This document shows, piece after piece, positions 36,401 through 48,176 of a DNA stretch of 64,000 nt; position 1 is the stretch's first letter, and each line of letters opens with the position of its first letter. Origin of the DNA: Cavia porcellus (lineage: Eukaryota; Chordata; Mammalia; Rodentia; Caviidae); the NCBI RefSeq assembly GCF_034190915.1, contig NW_026947486.1, positions 99,429,123 through 99,493,122 on the forward strand, given 5' to 3'. The notes below the pieces were generated by a model that did not search any database, had not been told where the DNA came from, and saw nothing but the letters and a program-made list of their open reading frames with translations. The position numbers and the translations under genes were made by a program.

Positions 36401-39074
36401 TGAGATTTGACCTGAAACATGGACCAAGCTGATGAGAAAATCACAGCACTGATATGTTAGAGGCTAGCATGTACCAGGCAACATAAAATTCCTTAGCAGA
36501 AAGTATCCCTGTGTCACTACAGTACAGTAGGTTGGTTTGTATTAAATCTTCACCTAAGAGATCAAGACATGTGGCAAGGTACTACACAAAGTTGCCAACT
36601 ATTTGGGGCAGGGCTGGCTGTAGTTCTCTAACAGCAAAATAACTGGTGCAATTCCCAGCATGCCAAAATACAAAGTAAGTTAAGGAACAATCATTAGCAC
36701 AGAAATATTTCACATGACAGTCTTTCTGGACAGTTTAGATAATGTGACAGGAAATTTACCGTTTGATGCAAGTTTTTGCATTACAGAAAACATAATGACA
36801 CTATGTTTCAAATCCACAACCAAAACTGCACAAAAATCAAAGTTTCACCTGCAGTAGGATGGATGGCCAGAATGTAAATCCAAGCAACATGATTGCAACC
36901 GCTTGCCACAATCACAATCATAACACATAAGTTAATTAGTGATGATTTGTTCTTTCCAGACAGAACAGTGCTGATGGCATTAACATGACACTGTGAATAC
37001 AACAGTGTCGTGTTAGAGAGGTGGTATAATATTCCTCAAAAGTTTCATGTGTTCAGAGAGGAGGATTTTGACTGGACTGTGGGGCACTTTAATGGCCAGT
37101 TGGTAAGTTCTTTGAAGAGTTTATACTTGGACATTCAGATACAAGGACTGGCATTTTCTAAGGTGATGGATAACTTGGAAAGGTGACTTGTAAGTTTGTA
37201 TTCTTATCCAGAGTTCCTTTACTCTTTCTTGTTCTTCTCTTCCACTGGTTCTTTTCCCTCTTATCTTTGCCTTCCTTTCTTCCTTTCCTTCTTTCTTTAT
37301 TTATTCTTTTTATCCTTCACTAATTCCTCTTCTTTCTCTCTCTTTCTCTTTTTTCCCTGGGTTCTATGAGGTGAGAAACCACCTCTTGTCTGAGATGCCT
37401 CCATCCTGTTTAGGACTTGCAGCCACACCTGGTGCATGGACTGTATAATTTAATATTCCAATGAAAAACAAACTTCAAATCCCTTTAGTTGTATTTGGGT
37501 TTTTTGTTTGTTTGTTTGTTTGCCTACACACCTTATGACAACTTATACCAGTTGATATGTGAAGCACAAGTCAGGCGACATATAGGATCATAGTGCTAGG
37601 ACCTGTGTGTTAGTATACAACACAGAGATCCCATCATTTTCTTCAGCATAACTGTCCACTGTCTCTCCATGTGGTCACCTAATATCACAGAACTCCCATC
37701 TGCATGTAAGGGCAAGACAAAAAAGCAACAGAATGCTCCTTGTTGGAGGGTGCAAATAAACTGTATCAGGATGAATGTGATGGGACAGATTTATAAAACC
37801 AGAAGCCATTGGAAACAGAAACTACAACGTGTCTAGTAGATTAGAATATGGAGAAATGGACACAGACCTAAAATATGATGACAGGAACATGATCATGGAG
37901 TTGCGTTTTTCATGAACTGTGGGGATATGATAGAGACGCATATGGACAAAGGGAGGGAATACACAGTTTTGCTCTTTGCTTTCACAGATATTTCAGTGAA
38001 TTTGCCATGAGGCATATGATTCTTGAAGTTTCTGAAGTGCAGGACAGCGATAGGGTGAAATAATAAGAGACGAAGCTGGGGTCACATGGAGCCCTACTTT
38101 TTGGTAGGAGGAAAATAACTGCTCAACCATTGCAGAACGTTTCATTCTATACTCAGAAGGGTAATGTCAATTTGAATCCTGTTGTCTTGCAACTCAATGC
38201 TTGTGTTGTCTTGGGGCTTAGTGTTTTTCTGGCTGAAGCATCTTCTTCTCTTGGCTTGCTGGGAGTGCTCTTCATTTTTCGGGACGGCTGTGCCCCTGCC
38301 ATGCTACAGCCCCGCACATTGCTAAATTCTCAGCTTCAATGGCTCCCAACAGGCAGTATTTGAAATTGGGACCCCATAGGAGCTGTTCAACAAGCACTAC
38401 AATGTGATCCGGCACATTAAACTGTGGATTGTGTAGTTAGCCCATGTGGAGTTTGGGAGCATGGTTACTCCTCTGGTGCAGATTAGATATGTAAGAATCA
38501 AGTTCATTTTGGCTCTCAATGGCTTATTTGTTAAAGTTTTCATCAAATCGTGTACATAGTATTTTATATTATCCTTAGCAGATGTGTCCTATGGGCTTCC
38601 AAATTGATGACAGTGGAATTCCAGGCCAAGTTATGCCCGTAAGTGTGATAACTGATGTATCACCATGATGAGTTTTTCCTGTCATTTTCTTTGTACAAAT
38701 ATTGCTTTCAGCCATCGTATTAATGACAATACAGTGGTGTTTTGGACTGTAAAATCAGTACACTTTGATGAGAAAGGTTGACTCTATGTCCACACAAACT
38801 TTAACATCTGTTTCAGAATTTGCTTTATGGATTTCTTGGGTAATTATCTAGATTCTGTAGTTTAAACCTTGGTGTTGGCCATTGTAACTTGATTTTTATC
38901 AGAAAACTTATTTTCATTATTTTGGAACCAAGCATCAGGAAAGAATCACAGTGAGAAAGATTTGAAATTGTGACAGCTGATTGTCTCTCGCTAGGTGACG
39001 CTCAGCGTACTTTTATATTTTTTAACATCATGTATTATATATGATATGATTTGTTGGATTAAATTTGAAATATA
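33481..39074. other. Duplicated DNA without a recognised gene
   Basis: Matches 54,900-61,610 piecewise. Small T/C-rich tracts lie at 37,255-37,350 and (GTTT)n at 37,505-37,522. None of the short open frames is preserved in the paralog. The segment 38,330-38,480 aligns with 61,010-61,125 (ATTTGAAATTG, then GAGCTGTTCAACA) with stops in both. Confidence 0.45.
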
Positions 39075-39225
39075 CACTGACACTCGTTGTGCACACCGAT
39101 GACACCAGCACTGAGAAGGCCAAAGCAAGAAAATCGCCAAGTTTGAGGCCAGGTTGCGCTACAAAGTAGTTTGAAGCCAGCATGAATTACATAGTGAGAC
39201 CCTGTCTAAAAACTAGAAAACAAAG
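39075..39225 (+). mobile_element. B1-like SINE shared by both duplication copies
   Basis: Contains GAGGCCAGGTTGCGCTACAA, then TACATAGTGAGACCCTGTCT and an A-rich tail. The same insertion is present at 61,610-61,745 after AAATATACACTGA, so it predates the duplication. Confidence 0.75.
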
Positions 39226-40015
39226 AAAATTCAAGTAGACTTGCTTCATATGTTAACTTTTGAAAAATGGTAATTTCAATTAAAGATTTAAAGGTAGAAG
39301 TGGGCTCAGAGTTGTTGAAGTGCCCCTTTATTTGACCTTCAGTAGCACTAACACTGTACTTTCTTTTGTGTAACTTATGGCTTTAATCATCAGTATGTGA
39401 CAAAATTGTCACACTGCTCCCTTTGTGTGTGATTCTCATAAAAGTTTTGAAGTTATTAACACTCTGCAAAAATGAATGTAGTCATTTACTTCACAGATGT
39501 TAGTTATTTAAATCACCCAAAATTTTAGTTTTCACTTTATTTAAAATTGAGATAGAAAATATTTTCCCTTCATGATATTAAAGTCATTTTGACTAATTTC
39601 TATTTATTTTGCGCTGTGCACCATAAGTATTTTTCAAATGTGTGTATTTTCTTTACACATTTGGAAATGGAGTTTCTTGTGAGGCACTTGTTTTATTTCC
39701 CTGTGAATATCTTTTAATTGCTCTTGAGAGGCAAACTGGACCTTAAGCAACTGGCATTTCTTTTCCTAGGAGGTGAATTTGGTGATAATGTGTTGGATTT
39801 GGTAAAAGACTTGTGTTCTTTGAATGAAATTTTTTTTTACTATCAACCATCCTGTAGCAGCCTTTGATTTTTATTAATACGTATCTTCAGTACATGGTGA
39901 TTGCATTCATTGTGGTGGGTGTCTACATGCATACAACACATCCTCATTCTTTTTGTTGCTCTCAACTCTCCACCCTGCCCTTTCTACAACTCTAGATCCC
40001 ATTCTCATTTGCAAA
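39226..40015. other. Duplicated DNA without a recognised gene
   Basis: 39,480-39,770 matches 61,930-62,205 (ATTAAAGTCATTTTGAC is identical), after which the copies stop matching. No coding signal. Confidence 0.45.
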
Positions 40016-40560
40016 ATTTATCTTTCTGTTTCCTATTCTATATCTTCATTTTTCTCTTTAATTTATTATCTTTATCTTTGTCATTATTATTATTATCTTT
40101 ATCTTTATTATCATTCTATCTTTAATTTATCTGGACAGTGGTTTTCTCATGTCAGAAGTGTTACTTGGTTTTTACATTTGCATCCAAGGTGAGTCAGTTT
40201 TCCTACAAATGATACACATTAATCTCTAATTATGGCAGAGTAGTAATCCCCTCTGTATGAATACCACATTGTAACTATCCACTCATCTGTTGAGTGTCAT
40301 GCAGGCCACTATAAAGTTTACCTTTTATGGGATGTGCTGCTAGAAAAGATGAGTACGGTATGCATGTATGTTTAGTATGCTGTGGTATGACGTTTAAATT
40401 TTTAAGGAGATACCTACAAGGGAAATGGCTGGCCCTTTTGGAATTTCTAGTTTTACTATTTTGCCGAATGTCCATGCTGATTTACTTAGTGGTTATAGTA
40501 GTTGGAATTCCCACAAAAAAACTTCGCAGTGCTCCTTTTCCCACACAGGTGTCTATCTCC
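40016..40560 (-). mobile_element. Old L1 3' region, antisense
   Basis: Plus-strand landmarks in antisense order: ACACATTAATCTCTAATTATGG, CAGAGTAGTAATCCCC, CACATTGTAAC, then ATGGCTGGCCCTTTTGG and GGAATTCCCAC, as in old L1 ORF2/3'UTR. The junction between the two duplication copies (40,437/40,438) falls inside it. A remnant of the same element is at 13,258-13,370. Confidence 0.65.
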
Positions 40561-41904
40561 ATACAAGAATGAGAAAAATGTCCAGCAGGTGCAAGTCCAG
40601 AAATTGTTGAATTGAACACATATTTTCTCATACACTGAAAGAAACTTTTCCAGAACGCATTGAAAGCTTTCTGAAGCCTAATATTATCCACCTACTGAAC
40701 TGCCTGGAGCCCAAACAGCAGACCTTACAGTAAGTGCCATCCTCATTTGGATCCAATGCAGTAAGTGCCGTGCTCATCTTGATCCAATATCATGGTCTCT
40801 TCTGGCTATCTGGAGCCTGAAGTTTCAGAATTCGCTTTGTGTTGTACTAAAATCACCAAAAGATGGGTGGGTAGGTAAGCAAATTGGAGACAGAACAGAA
40901 AAGTTTGAGAATGGAATAGTAGCAGTGAAAAGACAGAGAACTCAATGCCACTATCACTAAAGAATCTGCAAAACGATAATGGAACACGTTTTGGAAAAAA
41001 CCCCATCCATATCCAAATTTTCCTTCAGCGCTACAAATGTATCAAGAATGTCAAGTTATCCCAAAGATCCTCTGTACTGGTGCTGTCCAGAGATTTTTGC
41101 TTGAACCTCCTGTGGTCCCAAGTAGAAATTAACGAAAATTGAAAACTCTATACTTGGGCACATCTCAGCATCTCAGACTCCACACAGAGAACAATATAGG
41201 AGTGGGCAGCACTCTGCTAGCATTCTTTGGACACCAGGACAGGAACACCGACTCTAAGTAAGCCTACTACAGATGAGTAGACCTGCATCAACTCTTCCAG
41301 GTAAAAGAGCACACTCTGGTGTTTCTAAAATAGGAAGAGTGGATAAAAATCAGAGGGGGAACATGTGCACTCGCACTTAGTAACCCCAAATATTCACCTG
41401 TCTTTAGGTCTCCCTTCAAAGCCTTCCAACATGGAGAGGTCTGCTGGATCCCTGCTTTGCAAGGGCAGCCCATGATTCATCACTCATTCTGCACTGAGTA
41501 TGTGTCATTGCACTGCTAACCACATGTGCACTTCTGCCAACCCCCTGTCTCAGCATCTCAAGTCAGTTTCCTATGGGCAAAAGAGACAGCATAGGACAGG
41601 CCATGAGGGGTGTACTGTCATTCCTAGTGAGTGGCACTTGGTGAGTTCCTCACACATGCTAGACCCTGGACTAAGAATGCTGCATATGTTTGAGAGTTCA
41701 CATTCTCCCAACGTTAACAGCTGGATCTTCTTTCATCCTCTGAATACACATAAGGCAGAAGTTTGGAGGCTTAGAGAATTAAATTAATTTATCCAGGCTG
41801 AATGGAAATATCTTGAGGGAAATACTCAGGAAGCATCCAATTCTATTTCCTGTGCTTAAAAGGTAAAAATTGTAAAAATAAAAGTAAAACCAACAAACTT
41901 ACAA

Positions 41905-42075
41905 ACAACCAGTTTTGCTGGATCGTGCCTGCAATCCTAACACTGGAAGCACTGAGATAAAAGTATCATGGTGATTTCAAAGCCAGCCTAAACCACATAG
42001 TTAGTCTAAGGCCAGACTCAAATAGCAAGATCCTTTCTCAAAACAAAACCCAAAGCAAAACAAATACAGAACACA
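41905..42075 (+). mobile_element. B1-like SINE
   Basis: GGATCGTGCCTGCAATCCTA, then TTTCAAAGCCAGCCTAAACC, AAGATCCTTTCTCAAAACAA and an A-rich tail. Diverged copy, with part of the centre duplicated. Confidence 0.7.
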
Positions 42076-42847
42076 AAACAACATCAAAATATTCTTCACA
42101 CCATCGATGAACATAGAGTTGGTCACATACATATCTGCTGAGAACTCAGAACTCATGTCTGCCAGCATGTCACGTCTTACTGTGCAAGTCATCCAAGAAC
42201 CCTACAGAAATCTCCTGTACTTGTCTTCCTCCCTGGGGTAAAGAATGACAAAGAAATTCTCAACTCCCTCTTGCCATCCAGTCTTCAAAAAATGACTCTG
42301 CCCAAATCAACTTTTACCATGGTTGGAACTTAGACTTAAAACTGAGCTATGTGTCATGAGCTGGAAACTTGTGACAATGTCAACCAGAGATTCTGTCAGT
42401 AACTTGACAATAATCATGGATCCTTGATCACAAAATATTCTCTGTGGATGCAGTTCCACAGGAAGTGATTAGATGGTACTGTAGCTGGCACAAAGAAAGT
42501 GCTCAAATAAAGTTAATTGATAGTCATAACTCTTGTCTAGGAATTTTTCATTTTCCTGAACCTCAACAGCTAGTGAGGGCTGCAGGTCATCCAAGAACTC
42601 TAGAGCTTTGCTGTGGACTTACCCTTCCATCTGCTCAGTTCTCTATGCCAAGCAAAGCTTCTGCACATATTCCTGAGAGACAATAGGACAGTGGTGGTGA
42701 ACCTATGGCATGCATGCCTCAGCACACTATTTTATGTTATTGAAGTCTCTTACAGGATTTCAATCACAGCAAGGGATTTCCTTCCAGGGTCCCTCCCCCA
42801 TGCAGCTCCACTCGTCCAGACACTATTATAAAGTAGTTAGGAAAATG

Positions 42848-42849
<2 letters not shown>

Positions 42850-42891
<42 letters not shown>
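42850..42891 (+). repeat. (TG)n microsatellite
   Basis: TG run with one C near the end. Confidence 0.95.
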
Positions 42892-42892
<1 letters not shown>

Positions 42893-43309
42893 ATCTGCAG
42901 GTTCTTTAGAAAGCACTCGCTCTAGCAAGCCTTCTTGTCAGTGCTTTCAGAAAGGTCAATTAGAGGCTTACCCTCAGGCACCAGCTGGAGCAAAGAATAA
43001 GTTTTACCTGAGGTGCATACAGAGAATCACTTTAAAGGATACTTAGGCTCATCCCAGGAAGCTGACATAACCTTAGAAATAATATTAATTGTGAACGATT
43101 TTACTATTCATAGGTGTAGATGGATAAAATCCAGAAAAAAAGAAGGCTGTGAAGAGCCTGACAAGAATTAGGTGAAAGGGAGAATCTTTATCCATTGGAT
43201 CTGTGGGTGCCCTGGCCCTGAGACCAGGTTTTTCCCCTACATGCATTTTGTGCTATTGCTTTTGCTTTCCAAAGAAATGCAGTGTAGGTGTATTAAAAAT
43301 ATCACATCC

Positions 43310-43420
43310 AGGGGTTGGGGATTTAGCTCAGAGGCATAAGTGCTTGCCTTGCAAGCAGGCAGTCGTGAGTTCGATCCCTGGTACCGGTAAAAATGAAAAA
43401 GACCAAAAAAAAAAAAAAAA
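43310..43420 (+). mobile_element. ID-type SINE with target-site duplication
   Basis: GGGGTTGGGGATTTAGCTCA opens the element. The polymerase III A box is TTTAGCTCAGAGG (43,322-43,334) and the B box GAGTTCGATCC (43,367-43,377). A unique GGTACCGGTAAAAATG stretch and a long A tail follow. ATCACATC at 43,301-43,308 and 43,421-43,428 is the target-site duplication. Good preservation suggests a young insertion. ID elements derive from tRNA-Ala or BC1-like RNA and move using L1 machinery. Confidence 0.88.
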
Positions 43421-44110
43421 ATCACATCTGGAATTAATAGCATGGTGGGTTTTAAATCCCCTGCATTCTAGGATCTCTGTGACTCTGGAAAAATTACTGA
43501 TTTTTCCTGCACATCGTCTCCCTTTTCATAAAAAGACAAATGTCATATATGCACCTCATGTTGCTGTAAATACTGAGAATACAGCAAATTACATGCCCAT
43601 CGTGCTGTTGACATACGCTAACTCTGCAAAATGTCACTCTTTCTGTCTATATTAAGAGTATTATACCCTCTGCAGAGGTGAATATCAGTATTGCACTGAA
43701 ACATCAGTTATTACTCAAATGTTAAATTCTTCCCCATAAGGCACTGAGGTTTGTTTATCTGGTAGTAAGGAACAGAGATGCCTGGAAATATGTGGAGAGC
43801 AGAGGGCACCAGACATCAGAATACCATAGATGATAGCTTTGTGCTGGCAGAGCACTCTCCTCACGCCCTCCAAACACTATCACATACACACAATTCAGCC
43901 ATGGTCATAAAATAGAAGCATCCTTTTTCACTTAAGGAGTCCAACCAGACAGTCTGTATATTGTGTCAAAGATGTGCCCTCAGGATCTTCTAATGGGATC
44001 CATCCCATTCTGTTGAGCCCTGCAGTGGTCATGAAAAAGCTCAGGTTGATACTGAGATCACAAATAATGCAGTGGGAAGAGACCTGCTTGTCAAAGTGCT
44101 TTTGCCTCAG

Positions 44111-46199
44111 GAAAGGCATAGAAGCTGCTGGGTTCCCAGGGAATCCCTGGGCCCTGACAGGAACCCTGAAAGATGTGTAACATTCTCTCCTCCCATAGAG
44201 ATCATCCAGCCATAAAGGTACCTGCTGAGGTGGCATCTCTGGCCAAGTGGGAGGGAAGAGCTCTTTAGAATTGCCTTACTGAAACCCGCAGGATGGACTA
44301 TACATAATGGGAAGAAACAATGACTGTCAAATGGGAAAGAGGTTAGAAGTGGGAGTTTGAATGTCTTACAACATTTATTAAACTTAAATTTGAATTATGA
44401 CACTATCCTAAATTTACATTTACTTGAAATGAAAACACATGCTCCCTGTTGTATTTACCTAATTTCCTTGAATTGGAACACCTAGCAAATTATAATACAT
44501 CACTATCAGTATATCAATCAGTTTACCAGCACATTGCTTTGTCCTCTTCTTTAATTGCTTCACCCATAGTCTCTTCCACCCAGCTGTCACCTGCTCTTTC
44601 CCCCATGCAGCATTCCTGGTAATCACAATTCCTTTCTCCTTTCTATAAGTTTATCTTCTGAAAAATTTGTATACATGGAATTGCAGGACATATAAACTTT
44701 TGCAAATGGTTCTTTTCTTCACTGCATCATTTTCATACAAGACAGCTTCACTGTCCTAAAGTATTTTTCAGTCTGATTGCTCGATTGTATTGCATGGTGT
44801 GCATTAGCATGCTTGTAAACATTTGTCATTGAAGAAGGTCTGAATGTTTTTCAACTTTTGGTTATGGCTTGTTCTGTTTAGCTGAACTGCAGTTCATTTT
44901 AGTAAATCAGTCCAATACTGTTTAATTCTTCCTTTTACCCATGTTACTTACTTCTTCAAAAATTATGTGCGACAAGCCTTTGGAAGGGGTATTGTGTTTT
45001 TCTGATTGTGACAGAGATTAATCACAGTAATTCAACAAGCAAAGCTATGACTGACAACACTTTTTGATGTCTTTCTGTCTATTCCATTGTACACACAGGA
45101 AGAATGGCAATAATGCACCATCGATGACACATAATATGACTACATTTTGGTGTATAAGTCAATAACCAGTGAAATAGTAAGATAAAATTTCTTACATTAA
45201 AAATTAATTACTACTATTTTGATTATTCTTATCACTTATTCGACATTTTAAATAATTTATCTAACAAGTGAGATTAGAGATAGACAAGAGGAATATAAAT
45301 GGAACAAGGGGAACTATGTGTAAAGTACAATTTGGGTTTAGAGATTTATAATTCTTAGGCAAGTTGTTCTCTAAGATATATGTGTTAAAATATTTTCATG
45401 TCAGTTTTTGATATCATTTAATGTGTAAGGAAATTAGAATTGGTGAACTAGGTTGATAACTGCTGAACTCTGCATTTCCAAAGAATCAAATTTACGGATA
45501 ATGGAATAGGCAAATTGCACCAATGAATTGTGCAGTTTCTAAATGCCATTCCATTATGTTTACATACATCACTATTCCATCAATACATGGGTCTTTAAAT
45601 CACTTCAGCTGCAGGCAATATACACCATTCAAGTGCATGTCAAGAACCAGCCAACAGAAAAGCTAAAAACATCCAGATCCATCAGCCTTATGAGAAGGTA
45701 GTAACTCTTACATCACTGAAAGTGTCAGGTTACTCTCAAGGATAAGACTTCCTGGATTTTCTTGCAAAGCACCAAAGGAAACACTCCAAAATTTCCTTTA
45801 ATTAATGTCTCCTATTATATGTACTTTGGGAATCCCAAGACTGATTCATAAGTATAAACAAGCAGGTACTGCCTGTTACTTACTGCAATACATAGCACAT
45901 ATAAATTATCATCTGTAACTATAGGGCCACAATCACGGCTGAGTCCAGAGCCTGAGAAGAAAGTATAACATTTTAAACATGCCAGCCAAAAATTCTGGGG
46001 TCAAGATGAATAAACTTCTACTTAAGTTCTTTCAGCTCTGAAACAGAAATCAGAGGGTTGTGGTTAGCAGTATTAGGATCCCTTGAAGCACTGCATTTTC
46101 AAGGTTCTGAGGGCCATTGTGTATCATCCTGACTCCTGTGAAGCTCAAAAAGTCAGATTCGGAGAGTAGGAGAGCCAGATGGAGAGGAGAAGAGCAAGC
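44111..46199. other. Duplicated DNA without a recognised gene
   Basis: Paralogous to 14,500-16,830. Short open frames are not shared between copies. Confidence 0.45.
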
Positions 46200-46325
46200 A
46201 TTTTGGTTTTTGATCCATTCTGCCAGTCTGTTTCTTTTAATTGGTGCATTGAGACCATTTACATTAACAGTTATAATTGTTATATGTTGGTTTATTGTTG
46301 ACATGTTATCTTTCTGCTGTTGCAT
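46200..46325 (-). pseudogene. L1-C ORF2 start fragment
   Basis: Reads MQQQKDNMSTINQH and NVNGLNAPIKRNRLAEWIKN, about 40 codons, then ends at the insertion boundary at ~46,200. Beyond that the frame enters flanking DNA by chance. Confidence 0.85.
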
Positions 46326-47392
46326 CTTTATTCTGTTCTGCTTAATTGTCTGCTTTGCTTGGTGGTTATTTCCTAAGTGTATCTAAATTGTCTTTCAATA
46401 TTCTTTGCAGGGTTGGCTTGGTTATCATGAAGTTCTACAGCTGTTCTTTGTCATGGAAGTATCTTATTTCTCCATTGATTTTGAAAGACACTTTTTCAGG
46501 GTACATCAGTCTAGGTTGGAAATCATTTTCCTTTAGGATCTGGAATACTTCATTCCATGCTATTCCTGACTTTATTGTTTGTTCTGAGAAGTCTGTGGTG
46601 ATTTGGATAGGTTTTATTTTATAAGTGATCTGTCTTTTCTCTCTTACAGCTTTTTAATATTCTATTCTTATGTAGGATTTCTGGGATGGTGATTATTATA
46701 TGTCTAGGTGTAGTTTTATTTTGGTTATGATTGTTTGGATTTCTATATGCTTCACTGATCCTGATGTCGGTTTCCAATCTCATGTTTGGGAAGTTTTCAG
46801 CTATTACTTCTCTAAATATCCTCTTGACATCCTTTATGTTGTCCCCTTCTTTTTCATTAATCCCTATCAATCTTATGTTATTTTTCTTTACGTCATCTTG
46901 CAGTTGTTGAATTGTTATTTCCTGATTTCTTGTTATTTTTAAAAGATCTTTCCTCTCCTGTTCACTAGCTGCAATCTTATCTTCGAGGTCTGAAATTCTA
47001 TCTTCACATTTGTTGAGGTGGTTTTTACAGCTTTCAATGGAATTTTTGATTTCCTGTATGTCTCTGTGTATCTGCTTTATGTATTCTGTTTGCTTCTTAT
47101 ATTGCTCATCCAGGGATTCTCTCTTTTTGTTTAGTTCCTCCAACTTTTTAACTGTGTCTTCTTTAGATATGTTCAACATCTCTTTCATTTCTTTTATCAT
47201 TTCTTCTTTTACCCGGGAGATTATTTCTGGTTTGAATTCCTTTAAAGCTTCCCAGAGTTGCTTCTTTATTTCAGTTGCTATTATGTCCGATATTTCAGGT
47301 ATATGGCATGTATTTTCTTCTATATACACAGCTCCTAAGATTTCTTTGGATGGGCTGGAGGTTTGAGACTATGATTTGGTCTTTCGTTTTGT
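46326..47392 (-). pseudogene. L1-C ORF1, largely open
   Basis: A 236-codon frame (47,329-46,619) covers the coiled coil (KKLEELNKKRESLDEQYKKQ) and the RNA-recognition domain (IRLIGINEKEGDN, TPRHIIITIPEI). A frameshift near 46,640 moves the C-terminal domain (IRYFHDKEQL-type, near 46,460-46,490) to another phase. The family start ATG at about 47,392 is ACG. It lies in the inverted part of L1-C and so has been removed from its 3'UTR context. Confidence 0.85.
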
Positions 47393-47757
47393 CGTTTTCC
47401 TATATTTCTGTGTTTTAAGTGTTTCAAGTGTTATTCCAAGGATTCCCCAGTGTCTGTTGGAAATCCCCTTCTATGCCCAGAGCTCCTGGTACTCTGGCCA
47501 CCCAGCTCCCCAGCTACCCGAGAGAGGAGTCTCTGGGGGTGGGGCAGGCCGGCCCAAGCTCAGCCCCTGGAACTGATGGTCCCCGCTCACCCAGAACTAC
47601 ACAGGCCTCCAATCACAGCCAGGAGTGGGGAGGCCGCCCTAGGCCCCCCCCAGGGCCATCGCTCTGGTCCAGTGCACCAGGAAGCCACACAGTTCCCTCT
47701 CTGTGCTGAGCCAGGTTCCCAAACTAGCTGGACTCGGAGGAAACCGTGAGGGGCACA
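47393..47757 (-). mobile_element. L1-C 5'UTR, GC-rich, truncated
   Basis: GC-rich leader upstream of ORF1 (GGGGTGGGGCAGGCCGG and CCGCCCTAGGCCCCCCC within it), ending at the inversion junction near 47,757. Only one partial promoter unit is present. Confidence 0.7.
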
Positions 47758-48176
47758 TATATCCATTCTTTGTTTTGTCTCACTCTGCTTTGTTTTGTCA
47801 CTGTGGTTTTATTCTCTTTCAAAAAAAAGTAATAAGAACTGTGGGAGTAATAAAATCCAAAATGTATAAATGTTATTATAAAAGAGAGAGGAAAAGAAAG
47901 TGCTCTAAAAGACATAACTGCAAGTATGTTTAGGTGTGTAAGATAGATGACCATATTACTAATTTTTTGTTAAATCATTTAACACAACTGTTTGCAGTCT
48001 CACTGTTTGAATGTCCACTTTGTATGCTTTAATTTTGTAACTTGATCAACTATTTCTAAGATGACAATATGTAATCTATTAACTAGTGATTTCTTAATGT
48101 TTATTTTCTTTGACATTCTGTATTACTTGTACCCTTTTATATTTTGTTTTTTTTCTTTAAATAAAAAAACTAAAAA

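Larger units (their letters stand above)
13258..40437 (+). repeat. Segmental duplication, copy 1 (contains LAGE gene A)
   Basis: Matches the block starting at 40,438 in the same orientation. Anchors seen by eye: 13,258 with 40,438 (TTTGGAATTTCTA); 14,070-14,440 with 40,830-41,180; 14,500-16,800 with 44,110-46,140; 16,850-18,530 with 48,190-49,930; 18,850-21,060 with 50,930-53,170; 32,400-33,450 with 53,830-54,790; 34,200-39,770 with 55,140-62,200. The copies differ by many substitutions and by several large insertions, so the duplication is old. I cannot compute an identity value by hand. Confidence 0.8.
41230..44110. other. Copy-2-specific segment of about 2.9 kb
   Basis: The first copy passes directly from the equivalent of 41,230 to that of 44,110 (around 14,490). 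The segment holds a B1-like SINE, a (TG)n tract and an ID SINE, but otherwise no recognisable gene. Either it inserted into copy 2 or it was deleted from copy 1. Confidence 0.5.
46200..48176 (+). mobile_element. L1-C: twin-primed (5'-inverted) LINE-1
   Basis: 46,200-~47,757 is the L1 5' part in inverted orientation (minus strand: 5'UTR, ORF1, first ~40 codons of ORF2). ~47,758-48,176 is the L1 3'UTR in plus orientation, ending in AAATAAAAAAACTAAAAATAAAAG. The order (internal ORF2, then ORF1, then 5'UTR, junction, 3'UTR, poly-A) is the established signature of twin priming. The flank ATTTTGGTTTTT before 46,215 and AATTTTGTTTTT after 48,182 form an imperfect target-site duplication. The first duplication copy has one uninterrupted GAATTTTGTTTCTCAG at ~16,850, that is, the empty site. 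Confidence 0.85.

Noticed and set aside
38330..38480. Possible conserved exon (ELFNKHYNVIRHIK-like text)
   Set aside because: A stop precedes it and the paralog at 61,010-61,125 has further stops and an indel. No splice sites were found.
43316..43390. Possible tRNA gene
   Set aside because: A and B boxes are present, but the sequence is an ID SINE with an A tail and target-site duplication and cannot fold into a full cloverleaf.
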